A stretch of 12,174 bases of DNA, taken from Verrucomicrobiota bacterium. GTDB lineage: Bacteria > Chlamydiota > Chlamydiia > Chlamydiales > JAEYWL01. The position numbers and the translations under genes were made by a program. The stretch is from NCBI GenBank assembly GCA_023428915.1, contig JAEYWL010000023.1, positions 1-12,174 on the forward strand, read 5' to 3'. Positions 1-7,355 of the stretch are shown one piece after another (position 1 is the stretch's first letter; each line of letters opens with the position of its first letter). The notes under the pieces were generated by a model, which did no database searches, was not told the DNA's origin, and saw only the letters and a list, made by a program, of their open reading frames with translations.

Positions 1-126
1 GCACTTGCCAATTGAAACGCTAAGCCCCTCGGCCAAGTCACGACTTGGCTCTTCGGGACTTATCCTTTCACTTGTCAAGTTCGGCAATGTTCAAGCGTGA
101 TTTAGGGGCGCAACTTGGGTTTTAAA
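1..126 (-). mobile_element. Probable insertion-element end, continuing off the left edge
   Basis: Read on the minus strand from about 125 outward, this stretch begins TTAAAACCCAAGTTG and continues with CCCCTAAATC after two bases. The same 26-27 bases occur in opposite orientation at 12052-12077. Homology of the HEPN gene stops exactly inside this motif (after residue 62, about base 114), so the motif marks an insertion or rearrangement border. Further out lies a short hairpin (32-49), about 75 bases from the border. The right-hand copy has a different hairpin at nearly the same distance. No transposase is visible in the 126 bases, and the element family cannot be named from this much sequence. 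Confidence 0.5.
32..49. repeat. Subterminal hairpin in left element end
   Basis: GCCAAGTC (32-39) and GACTTGGC (42-49) are perfect reverse complements separated by two bases. The hairpin sits 60-75 bases outside the shared border motif. It mirrors the hairpin at 12126-12147 in the right element end, though the stem sequences differ beyond GCCAAG/CTTGGC. It may be a transposase recognition structure or a terminator shielding the element. No T-tract follows, so a terminator role is not demonstrated. Confidence 0.4.
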
Positions 127-300
127 TGCATTGGAAATATTCTTAACGGCTTCTCCAATAATCTCTAAACGACGAACAATTGCGTCTTGTAATGCTGTAT
201 TTTTTTTGAATTTATTTATTGTTTGATTATTAGCGTATTGCTCAATTAATTCAATCGATTCAATAATATGCCCAATAAATACTTTAGGATCTTTTTTCAC
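91..300 (-). pseudogene. HEPN-domain toxin (DUF86/HepT family), 3'-truncated
   Basis: Sixty-two residues of recognisable HEPN (DUF86) sequence are followed by seven unrelated residues (VAPLNHA) and a stop. The visible part has the family's opening (KDPKVFIGHIIESIELIE) and the helix AIVRRLEIIGEAVKN. Full-length members are about 110 aa and carry the catalytic RX4-6H motif in the C-terminal half; that half is missing here, so no RNase activity is expected. I chose the GTG at 298-300 as start because it overlaps the stop of the upstream MNT gene as GTGA, the usual coupled arrangement for MNT/HEPN pairs, and because KKDP then sits at the N-terminus as in relatives. An ATG at 343-345 would extend it into the MNT gene and is less likely. 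The break lies inside the element-end motif at 99-125. Confidence 0.8.
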
Positions 301-593
301 AAAATTATAACCTGTTCTGTAAGAATTTGTTTGCGTAATCTCCAATAAATTGAATTATAGGTAACAATATCAACTTTTCTTCCTAGAATATCTTCTAAAT
401 CAGATTTGAGATTGAATAAATCAAAAAGGCTTTTATTTTTTCCTTCATATTCAATAAGAATATCTACATCACTGCTTACATTTGCTTCACCACGGGCAAA
501 AGAACCAAAAACAGCTGCTCTTTTGACTGCATGGCGTTTTAAAATCGGTAATGATCGTTTTTTAATTGCCGAAACCGAGCTAACCATCTTCAT
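297..593 (-). CDS. MNT-type nucleotidyltransferase, antitoxin of a MNT/HEPN pair
   Basis: The 98-aa protein is a minimal DNA-polymerase-beta-like nucleotidyltransferase. It has GSFARGE (residues 30-36), the metal-binding pair D42 and D44 in SSDVDILIEY, and the third carboxylate D75 in KVDIVTY, so the active site looks intact. Related MntA proteins neutralise the partner HEPN RNase by transferring AMP to a tyrosine near its active site; that role here is inferred from family knowledge. The ATG at 591-593 was chosen because AAAGG lies eight bases upstream; an ATG at 645-647 would add 18 unlikely residues and run into the repeat at 611-785. The 3' end overlaps the truncated HEPN gene as GTGA. 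With the toxin broken, the gene is an orphan antitoxin. Confidence 0.85.
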   Translation of the reverse strand: MKMVSSVSAIKKRSLPILKRHAVKRAAVFGSFARGEANVSSDVDILIEYEGKNKSLFDLFNLKSDLEDILGRKVDIVTYNSIYWRLRKQILTEQVIIL

Positions 594-610
594 TTTTTTA
601 CCTTTATAAG

Positions 611-785
611 ACGATTGCAAAAATTTCTGTTTAAAGATTAAACACAAAGGCGCAAAGACACTAAGAGAACAATAAAGGCTAATACTTAGCCTATATAATG
701 AACGGCATGAACACAGGGAAAATAGTTAAATCTTTGCGTCTTAGCGCCTTTGTGTTTAATTTAATCAAAGATTTTTACAACGTTC
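611..785. repeat. MITE-like imperfect inverted repeat, about 175 bp
   Basis: Two arms of about 55 bases (roughly 611-666 and 731-785) are reverse complements. The core ATTAAACACAAAGGCGC (637-653) is matched perfectly at 744-760, and the outer parts match with mismatches (for example GCAAAAATTTCTGTTTAA against TGTAAAAATCTTTGATTAA). The arms contain the CTTTGCG/GCGCCTTTGTG type of intergenic repeat that I recall from many bacterial genomes. The roughly 65-base middle holds a perfect small hairpin, AGGCTAA-TAC-TTAGCCT at 676-692. There is no coding potential. The element lies just upstream of the MNT start, so the MNT transcript's leader or promoter probably comes from it. Confidence 0.65.
676..692. 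repeat. Perfect 7-bp hairpin inside the MITE-like element
   Basis: AGGCTAA (676-682) and TTAGCCT (686-692) pair perfectly around a three-base loop. It occupies the middle of the larger inverted repeat and is followed by TATATAAT at 693-700. No T-tract follows on either strand, so a terminator role is not supported. Confidence 0.5.
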
Positions 786-855
786 TCTTATGGTCACGAG
801 TATAGCATTATTTTTCTTTAGTAATAATACTAATTACATCGGGTTAAAACACTTC

Positions 856-2286
856 TTATTCTGCCGCTGCATCTTTTCCTTTAAGAAGATAAATGCCGAT
901 TCCAATTGCCAGCCAGATTAGCAAGCGCAGCCATGTCCCTAATTCCAAAGAAATCATCATGGTAAGGCAGCTGAGAATCCCTAAAATGGGTACAAGGGGA
1001 TATAAGGGAACTTTAAATGGACGCTTGGCGTCAGGTTCTTTGATTCGTAAAATAATCACGGCTACACAGACAACCACAAAGGCTAGCAATGTGCCGATGC
1101 TGGTCATATGCCCGACAATGGACATTGGGGTAAAGGCTGCGATAAGTGCTGTGAATGTGAAGAGGGCAATATTGGCATGCCAAGGGGTTTGCCAGGCAGG
1201 ATGCACATCAGCAAACCATTCCGGAATAAGCTTATCGCGGGCCATAGCATAGAAAATGCGCGATTGTCCAAGCAGCATGACTAGCATGACGGAGGTAAAG
1301 CCGGCCAGGATAGCCAGTTTGATTAAGCTTCCAATCCAAACAAAAGGGGTTTGGTCTATAGCATAGGCAATAGGAGCTGCACGGTTCAATTCCTGGTAGG
1401 GGACCAGGCCGGTTAAGACCAGGGAAAAAAGCACGTACAGCACTGAACAGATGGCAAGCGAGCCTATAATGCCAATAGGGATGTCTTTATTTGGATTGCG
1501 CGTTTCTTGTGCTGCTGTAGAAACTGTGTCGAAGCCGATATAAGCGAAAAAGATAATGCCAGCAGCCCGTAAAATGCCGCTAAAGCCAAACTCGCCGAAT
1601 GTCCCGGTGTTAGGCGGTATGAAAGGCGTATAATTATCAACATTAATATAAAAAAAGCCCAAACCGATAAATAGAATCACCACAGCAACTTTTAGAAACA
1701 CAATTATGGCATTTACTTTTACTGATTCCTTAATGCCTATAATGAGCAGCCATGAAATAGCAGCCAGGATTAAGACTGCAGGCAAGTTAATTATCCCATA
1801 TGCTGTTGTGCCATCGGCATAGTGCACCGGCTGCCAAGGCGAGGCAGAAATGACTGCAGGCAGCCTGAGCCCCAATCCCTCTAATAGAGAAAATACATAA
1901 GCAGACCAACTGACAGAAACGGTAACGGCTCCAATGGCATACTCTAAAATGAGGGTCCAGCCTATCATCCATGCAGAAAAACGGCCTAGAGTGGCATAAG
2001 TGTAGGTGTAAGCGCTTCCTGCTACCGGAATCATGCTGGCAAGTTCACTATAGCAGAGGCCGGCAAAGCTGCAACCGGTTGCAGCCAATAAGAAAGAAAG
2101 CACAATGGCAGGGCCTGCGTTTTGCGCCGCCGCCATGCCTGTTATGGAAAAAAGGCCGGCACCGATAATGGCGCCAATACCAAGGGCAATTAAGTCCCAA
2201 GGCCCTAAGGCTCTTCTTAACTGATGGGTTTCACTGCCTAATTCCTGCTCAAAAGACCGCAAGGACTTTCTTTTCCAAATGCTCAT
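856..2286 (-). CDS. APC-superfamily amino acid permease, cationic amino acid transporter (CAT) type
   Basis: The 476-aa protein has the expected length and about 12 hydrophobic segments for an inner-membrane APC transporter. Family signatures are GIGAIIGAGLFSITG (36-50) in the first membrane helix, the SELASMIPVAGSAYTY stretch (80-95), GFDTVSTAAQETRNPNKDIP (251-270) after helix 6, and the QSRIFYAMARDKLIP region (341-355). These place it in the CAT/YfnA-like group (TC 2.A.3.3), which moves amino acids, often cationic ones, by exchange or proton symport; the substrate cannot be fixed from sequence. The ATG at 2284-2286 overlaps the stop of the upstream signalling gene as ATGA, with AAAGG about six bases before it, so it is probably translationally coupled and the last gene of the operon. 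No clear T-rich terminator follows. Confidence 0.9.
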   Translation of the reverse strand: MSIWKRKSLRSFEQELGSETHQLRRALGPWDLIALGIGAIIGAGLFSITGMAAAQNAGPAIVLSFLLAATGCSFAGLCYSELASMIPVAGSAYTYTYATLGRFSAWMIGWTLILEYAIGAVTVSVSWSAYVFSLLEGLGLRLPAVISASPWQPVHYADGTTAYGIINLPAVLILAAISWLLIIGIKESVKVNAIIVFLKVAVVILFIGLGFFYINVDNYTPFIPPNTGTFGEFGFSGILRAAGIIFFAYIGFDTVSTAAQETRNPNKDIPIGIIGSLAICSVLYVLFSLVLTGLVPYQELNRAAPIAYAIDQTPFVWIGSLIKLAILAGFTSVMLVMLLGQSRIFYAMARDKLIPEWFADVHPAWQTPWHANIALFTFTALIAAFTPMSIVGHMTSIGTLLAFVVVCVAVIILRIKEPDAKRPFKVPLYPLVPILGILSCLTMMISLELGTWLRLLIWLAIGIGIYLLKGKDAAAE

Positions 2287-4694
2287 GCTTGCCTTTTATT
2301 AAATAGGGAAACTCGTGTAATTTTCTTTTTTACAACCCGAGAATTTCCTGCTGTTTTCTCAGGTACAGATACGCATGCCGAGGGCACAAAATTATCAGGG
2401 ATTGAATAAATCACTATACGGGCTTCGCTATGCAATACCATCATTTTCTCAAAAGATGCTATGGCATATTCAACCAAATCGGAAACATGAATTAAAGGCT
2501 GGCGGCTTTCGACAATGATGGCTGAAAAAGAGGTATAAATATCAGTATCTGAAATCGCAATTTTGTATTCTGATTGGGCAATGTATTCTTTTATCGCCGC
2601 TTCCACTTCCTGCTTGCTCTGCCAGCCTGCAAATAAGCCAAAATAACCATTTCCTAAGTAGCTTTTAAGGTATTCCTTGGGCAGGAAAGAAAAAATGGAC
2701 TGCTCGCATTCCAGCAAATATTGGGTGATTTGTTTTTCTGTGAAACTGGGACGGTAATCTAAACTCTTAAGTACTGCAAAATAAAAAGGAAGTTCAGCGT
2801 TTTTGTTCGTAGACTGCAATAAGAGTTGAATCAGGCTTTGAAATTCTTTTTGGGGAATGAAACTGGAGGTAAACTGAACTGTATAGCCGCTGCTTGGAAT
2901 CAGATCGCCGGCGAGGCTCAATAATTGCTTTTGTACAGCAGCCTTGTCTAACGGCTTGTACCAAATATCTTCGTATAGCAGATGCTTTTTTGCGCTCAAA
3001 TTGCGGTCGGCAGTAATGATTACCACCTTCGTTTTTTTGAAACGCACATCCCGTCTTAGGATGTCTAAAAGAGTCCATCCATCGTATTGCGGAAGATGGA
3101 TATCGATTAATAAAAGATCGAAATGCTGCTCTTCTAAAGTATACAGTAAACGAGTAGAGTCTGTTAAATATTTTGCTTCAATGCCGGCTTCTTTAAGGCA
3201 GGTAAGCAGCCACTCGCATAGGTCTAAGTCATCATCGAGGATGAGTACATTAATGGGGCGCTTTAGGGAAGCTATATTATGCTGCTGCAGCAAATTCCCC
3301 ATGAACTCTGCTGAAACAGGCTTAGTTAGGATCAAATCACTTTGGAATTCTGTGGCCTGGGCATAATGATGGATTTCGTTGCTTTTCAGCACTGTCCAAA
3401 TTTTCATTTGCTTAGTGCAGAAATGGCTTCTTATTTCTTTTAAAAGCTGAAATACACCATTCTCATTTAAGGCAACCTCTTGATCTAAGATGAGAAATTC
3501 AGGCCGAAAAGATAATCCCTGCAATTGTGCAAGAGCTTGGCGGGGGGCATCCAAGTTTATGTGGACAAATTCTGCCAATGCAGCGGCCTGCTGCATTGCC
3601 GTTATAAAAATAGGATCGGAAGAAATACTGACAACTATATTTTTTTGTATGGGAGCCAATGACGCATAACCGGTATGTGAAGGGGCAATGACAGCAGAAA
3701 AATAAAAATGAATGTCCTGAATGCCCGCGGCTGCTTTTTCAAAAATCTGGTTGGATGTTTTTTGTGCGAGGCTAACTTCCAGTTCTTCTGTAAGCGCCCT
3801 GCATGCTTCCCCTGCTTGCACAAAACCGTAAGTTCCGGCACTGCCGGATAGCTTGTGCACGGCATTTCTCAATTCCTGAATCTTTTCAGTGCCTGATTCG
3901 CAAGCGGCAGCTTGGAGTACACATTGCAGTTCCTCTATTTTTTTAGGAATAGAATATAAATAAGCCTCATAAAGTTTTGGGGGAAGAAATGAAGCAGCCG
4001 GCATAGGATGCAGAAGCTTGCTAACCTCACGCATAAGCGTAGAGGCTTGATTTTCACTCAATTGCTGTGAAAACACGCGATGAACACCTTGCGGGGCTTT
4101 ATTAATTTGTGCATCTTCAGAGAACAAAAATAGCGGGACTTTGGCCGATAGGGTTTGAAAATCCTTGAAGAATGTTTCAGAAAAATAGCTTTCTTCAATA
4201 AATAACGCTATTAAATGTTCCAGATCTGCAGTTGCCGGCAGTTGAAAATGCTGTGTAATTGATAGGGTATTTGGTTTTAGCCTGCGCAGCTGGTTAAAAA
4301 GGGTTGAGTTATTTCCAATATAGAAAATTTCCCCGCAGCTGGCTTTGCTTTCTTTTAGAAGTTGCTGGACAGCCTCATGCTGCGACGTAAAGACCGGAAA
4401 TAATTTATCGATATTTGCCAGGCCGGCAGTTTTTTTCACTTGTGTTTGCAAGCAGCACAGGCCAAATTTTTTTTCGGGAAATTTGATCACATTGAGGCCT
4501 AATTTAAGCAGCATCCCAATGCAGGTACTGTCAATATGTTCCACTTGGGAAAGGTTCATGAGGAGGAAGGAGAAATTGCTATGCAGGATTTGTTGAAAAA
4601 ATTCCTGCTGCAATAGCTTATAATTGTCAAAAGTAATACGGGAAATTAGCGGTTTGACAATGAGAATATCTGCAATCCATTCACTTTCGAACAT
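2283..4694 (-). CDS. Multidomain signalling protein: STAS, HPt, two receiver-like domains, degenerate GGDEF
   Basis: This 803-aa protein has no membrane segment. Domains as I read them: STAS, about 1-115, with DSTCIG (55-60) where anti-sigma antagonists carry their phosphorylatable Ser/Thr; a weak receiver-like stretch, 120-230, lacking an acidic pocket; HPt, 240-340, with HKLSGSAGTYGF giving His280; a partial receiver, 350-472, keeping D360, D404 and K458; a canonical receiver, 480-595, with D487-D489, phosphoacceptor D531, T561 and K580; and a GGDEF-like fold, 605-765, in which the signature is replaced by GNGYF (681-685). The GGDEF call rests on fold pattern and position and is the least sure. 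The protein can probably accept and relay phosphate but should not make c-di-GMP. AGGTGG lies about eight bases before the ATG. The gene starts 11 bases after the CheY-like gene and overlaps the permease by four bases. Confidence 0.82.
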   Translation of the reverse strand: MFESEWIADILIVKPLISRITFDNYKLLQQEFFQQILHSNFSFLLMNLSQVEHIDSTCIGMLLKLGLNVIKFPEKKFGLCCLQTQVKKTAGLANIDKLFPVFTSQHEAVQQLLKESKASCGEIFYIGNNSTLFNQLRRLKPNTLSITQHFQLPATADLEHLIALFIEESYFSETFFKDFQTLSAKVPLFLFSEDAQINKAPQGVHRVFSQQLSENQASTLMREVSKLLHPMPAASFLPPKLYEAYLYSIPKKIEELQCVLQAAACESGTEKIQELRNAVHKLSGSAGTYGFVQAGEACRALTEELEVSLAQKTSNQIFEKAAAGIQDIHFYFSAVIAPSHTGYASLAPIQKNIVVSISSDPIFITAMQQAAALAEFVHINLDAPRQALAQLQGLSFRPEFLILDQEVALNENGVFQLLKEIRSHFCTKQMKIWTVLKSNEIHHYAQATEFQSDLILTKPVSAEFMGNLLQQHNIASLKRPINVLILDDDLDLCEWLLTCLKEAGIEAKYLTDSTRLLYTLEEQHFDLLLIDIHLPQYDGWTLLDILRRDVRFKKTKVVIITADRNLSAKKHLLYEDIWYKPLDKAAVQKQLLSLAGDLIPSSGYTVQFTSSFIPQKEFQSLIQLLLQSTNKNAELPFYFAVLKSLDYRPSFTEKQITQYLLECEQSIFSFLPKEYLKSYLGNGYFGLFAGWQSKQEVEAAIKEYIAQSEYKIAISDTDIYTSFSAIIVESRQPLIHVSDLVEYAIASFEKMMVLHSEARIVIYSIPDNFVPSACVSVPEKTAGNSRVVKKKITRVSLFNKRQA

Positions 4695-4705
4695 CGTAAT
4701 GCCAC

Positions 4706-5095
4706 CTAGCTGTTTTTATGGTGCTCTTCCCAAATTTTTTGAATAGTTTCCGATAAGGACAAGGGGTTAAAGGGTTTTGAAATCACGCCGCAGGCTCCCA
4801 TTTGCAAGTAAGATTTAATTTCTTCAGGTTGTACCTTAGCTGTCATAAAAATTACAGGGAGATCGGCCAGGCTGGGGTTTTTTTTTATTTTTTCCAGCAC
4901 TGTAGGCCCATCCATATTCGGCATCATTACGTCGAGCAGGATTAACTGCGGTTTGAAATCCTGCAATAGCTGCAAAGCTTCGCTTCCTGAACTGCAAATC
5001 TTGACCGAAAAATTGCCTATGGAAGAAAGCGCCAGTTTTGCGATTTCTTGTATATCGGCATCATCTTCAACTAATACGATGTGTTCTAATTGCAT
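4706..5095 (-). CDS. Single-domain CheY-like response regulator
   Basis: The 129-aa protein is one receiver domain with no output domain. It has the acidic pocket E10-D11-D12 (VLVEDDAD), phosphoacceptor D55 (LILLDVMMPNMDG), T85 (FMTAK) and K107 (SKPF), all intact. It should be phosphorylated by a histidine kinase or HPt and act by protein contact or as a shuttle in a relay. I chose the ATG at 5093-5095 because the receiver begins directly after it; in-frame TTG (5126-5128) and GTG codons upstream could add up to 11 residues, and AAGG lies only two bases before that TTG. It lies 72 bases after the glycosyltransferase gene, a gap holding a TATTATAA-like sequence (5134-5142) that could be a weak internal promoter, and 11 bases before the 803-aa gene. 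Confidence 0.88.
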   Translation of the reverse strand: MQLEHIVLVEDDADIQEIAKLALSSIGNFSVKICSSGSEALQLLQDFKPQLILLDVMMPNMDGPTVLEKIKKNPSLADLPVIFMTAKVQPEEIKSYLQMGACGVISKPFNPLSLSETIQKIWEEHHKNS

Positions 5096-5167
5096 GGCTG
5101 GTTCTCTCACTCGCAAATTCCGATTCAATCCTTGTTATAATAAATTTTTTACCAGAAAGCTTAAAGC

Positions 5168-6889
5168 TCAATTTTTCTTCTTATGGATGGCCTCGCTCCA
5201 TTGTTTTCCTTCGGGATTGTTGAAATACAACACAAAACTCATGACGATCAGATTATAGGCGCACCATAACATATTGCCGAGGATTCCGCCAAAATAGGTA
5301 TTTTCATAGTACAGCCTATTTGCCCCCCATACCAATGCAGCCGTGCATAAAAGCATGATGCCTATTTGCGGCCATAAATCATAGATAGGCAAGGGAGCGC
5401 ATTTTTCCTTGGGTGTGACCTCGAAGCGGGCCTTTTTTCCTATGAGGGCGCAAAAAGCCGCCTTAATATAGACATAGAAACTTATAGCAGAAATGACAAT
5501 GGAGCCAAGAATATTGTAAGGCTGGTAATTTCTCCGATAAAGGGCCCAAACAGCCAGATAGAAAGAAAGCGCCAAATAGGGCACTAAAATTGACAGGTAG
5601 ATAGCGGGTTCGATAAACAGGGGCGGCGTATCAAAAAAGATGAATAAAATTGGAAATAGCATCATGGCAAAGAAAAAGCAGCCGGTAAAATAATAAGTTG
5701 ATGAAATAATATATTCCCACCAAACCCCTGGGGAAAGCCGTTTGTAATTGGCGAGCATATGTTTTGGCAATTGCTTAGCAAGTTGGATTGTCCCCTGAGC
5801 CCAGCGGAATTGCTGCTTAAAATAAGCCCGTAAGTCTTCCGGGCCTTTGCCAAAGGCTGAAACTTTTGGATAATAAACCGATGACCACCCTTCAAGATGC
5901 AGTTTTAATGAAGTGGCAAAATCTTCAGTAATAGAAGATTCATCAAATCCGCCGGCAGCAAGCAGCGCTTCTATGCGAAAAAGTACATTGCTGCCGCAGC
6001 AGAACACGGCATTTTTTAAGTCTTTGCCTTCGCAAATATACTCAAAAAAAATTACCTGCTGCAAACCTGCTGCCTTTGCCACCCGGTTGCGTTCGAAATT
6101 TGTGTAATATTGAGGGGTTTGTATAAAAGCGATTTTTTCATCCTTCTCCATTATAGGGATAAGCGGTTCAAGAAAATCCGGCAAAGGATTCATATCGGCG
6201 TCGAAAATGGCAATGTATTTTTCCTGCCCATCGGATAATTCCGTTTGATAATTGAGGAATTCCAATTTTTCAAACTGGGCCCCGTTTCTAAATTGCAAAA
6301 AATCATTAATAATGCCGGCTTTAGCCCCTCTCCATTTCCTTCTGAAAATATTCACGCCAATCCACCGGCACAGTTCATTGAGATCTTCCCGGTATTTCTG
6401 CATTTTCTCCGGCGTGTCCCAGGGCGTGTCGTAGGGTGAATCATCAAGAAGATAGAGGCGTTTATTGGGATAAGAAAGGTTGTACAGGCATAAAAGCGTA
6501 TTGCGCAATACGCTTAAGGGTTCATGGTAAGAAGGCACCACAATTGCAATCGGCGGGTAAGTTTCAGGAGAAAAATCGCCGCTGTCTGCAATAATCTTTT
6601 GTCCGCCTTCTTGAGAGTGTACTTTTCTTAAGATGAGCAAATAGTTGATGGAGTGGATAAAACCAAACAGTTCGGCAAACAAAAATACTGAGGCCAATAA
6701 AGTTTCATACCAAACGGTACTGCCGATAATAATGAAGAGAGTTCTGAGAAATAAATAGATGCAGGAAAGAGCTACAGCACTAAAAATTAAGGCGGTTGTA
6801 AAGTAATGCGCTGGCAGCTTAAACCAACCTTCAGCTGCAGCATGCAGGTTAATGCTGCAAAGCTTTTTTAATTTCGAAGTATTTTTCAT
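5168..6889 (-). CDS. BcsA-like processive family 2 glycosyltransferase without PilZ domain
   Basis: The 573-aa membrane protein has the full catalytic set of cellulose-synthase-like enzymes (residues from the ATG at 6889): IAIVVPSYHEP (114-124), LLDDS with D149/D150, DAD at 230-232 in IFDADMNP, TED (321-323) and QQFRW (359-363). Hydrophobic segments precede (about 33-87) and follow (about 394-482 and 505-555) the catalytic domain. This layout polymerises a nucleotide-sugar donor and exports the chain across the inner membrane; the sugar is unknown. The VTPK motif (491-494) is present, but the PilZ domain that lets BcsA respond to c-di-GMP is absent. No BcsB, BcsC or BcsZ gene is nearby, so I would not call it cellulose synthase. 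The ATG overlaps the TPR gene by 41 bases; an in-frame TTG at 6908-6910 would add seven residues. Confidence 0.87.
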   Translation of the reverse strand: MKNTSKLKKLCSINLHAAAEGWFKLPAHYFTTALIFSAVALSCIYLFLRTLFIIIGSTVWYETLLASVFLFAELFGFIHSINYLLILRKVHSQEGGQKIIADSGDFSPETYPPIAIVVPSYHEPLSVLRNTLLCLYNLSYPNKRLYLLDDSPYDTPWDTPEKMQKYREDLNELCRWIGVNIFRRKWRGAKAGIINDFLQFRNGAQFEKLEFLNYQTELSDGQEKYIAIFDADMNPLPDFLEPLIPIMEKDEKIAFIQTPQYYTNFERNRVAKAAGLQQVIFFEYICEGKDLKNAVFCCGSNVLFRIEALLAAGGFDESSITEDFATSLKLHLEGWSSVYYPKVSAFGKGPEDLRAYFKQQFRWAQGTIQLAKQLPKHMLANYKRLSPGVWWEYIISSTYYFTGCFFFAMMLFPILFIFFDTPPLFIEPAIYLSILVPYLALSFYLAVWALYRRNYQPYNILGSIVISAISFYVYIKAAFCALIGKKARFEVTPKEKCAPLPIYDLWPQIGIMLLCTAALVWGANRLYYENTYFGGILGNMLWCAYNLIVMSFVLYFNNPEGKQWSEAIHKKKN

Positions 6890-7262
6890 AGTTTTGCTTC
6901 GCTTCTTCAAATTCGCCGACTGCTATTAAGGTTGCAGCATATTTTCTTAAGGTTGCGGTATCGCGAGGGTGGATTTTTAAATAAGCCTTGTATTCCTGTT
7001 TAGCCGATTGAAAATCTTTTAATTCAATATAAGTGTGGGCTAAATGAAGATGTGCTTCGGGATAGTTTAAGCCTTGGGCAAAACTTTTTTCAAAATATGC
7101 TCTTGCTTGCGCCCATTGGTGTTGGTCGTAGTAAGTTTTTGCGGCTTTATAATAGACCCATTCTGAACGGATCCGCCCGTAAAAATAATGGGTGCTTATA
7201 ACAGTAAGCATAATTAAACAAAGTACCCCAAGGTTTTGTTTTAATGCAAAAGAGAGCTTCAC
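6849..7262 (-). CDS. Membrane-anchored TPR-repeat protein
   Basis: The 137-aa protein has a short basic N-terminus, one hydrophobic segment (about 10-28, an uncleaved anchor or signal) and then about three TPR units (35-66, 69-101, 103-135) with recurring patterns such as YYDQHQWAQARAYFEKSF and YIELKDFQSAKQEYKAYL. TPRs form protein-binding surfaces. Being first in the operon and overlapping the glycosyltransferase gene by about 41 bases, it is likely a scaffold or periplasmic partner of that enzyme, by analogy with TPR subunits in cellulose, PNAG and Pel export systems; this is inference. The start is GTG (7260-7262), preceded by no convincing Shine-Dalgarno site. No alternative start upstream extends the protein meaningfully. 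Confidence 0.75.
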   Translation of the reverse strand: MKLSFALKQNLGVLCLIMLTVISTHYFYGRIRSEWVYYKAAKTYYDQHQWAQARAYFEKSFAQGLNYPEAHLHLAHTYIELKDFQSAKQEYKAYLKIHPRDTATLRKYAATLIAVGEFEEAKQNYEKYFEIKKALQH

Positions 7263-7355
7263 GCTTAATCAATCACTATCTTTAAATTTTTTAGGCTTCA
7301 TTCTTGATTATTTCAGTAGGAACAGCTAGAGTGCATTTCAAAAAACTTATATCTC
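7263..7355. promoter_or_regulatory. Divergent promoter region between the TPR operon and the kinase pair
   Basis: These 93 bases separate the minus-strand TPR start from the plus-strand start at 7356 and must hold the control signals for both units unless transcription comes from further away. The stretch is AT-rich. Possible boxes (TTGATT about 17 bases before TAGAGT on the plus strand, TTGAAA on the minus strand) are too weak to assign. I see no clear operator palindrome. Confidence 0.4.

Noticed and set aside
818..833. Intrinsic terminator for the permease gene (TTAGTA/TACTAA stem)
   Set aside because: The stem is six AT-rich pairs and no T-tract follows on the minus strand, so it would not terminate well.
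4953..5258. Plus-strand open frames opposite the receiver and glycosyltransferase genes, and similar ones opposite the permease and kinase
   Set aside because: They lie antisense to genes with clear family motifs, show no recognisable domains and have no ribosome binding sites. They are shadows of the real genes.
5168..6889. Cellulose synthase (BcsA) proper
   Set aside because: Catalytic motifs fit, but there is no PilZ domain and no bcsB, bcsC or bcsZ gene beside it. The polymer cannot be named from the sequence.
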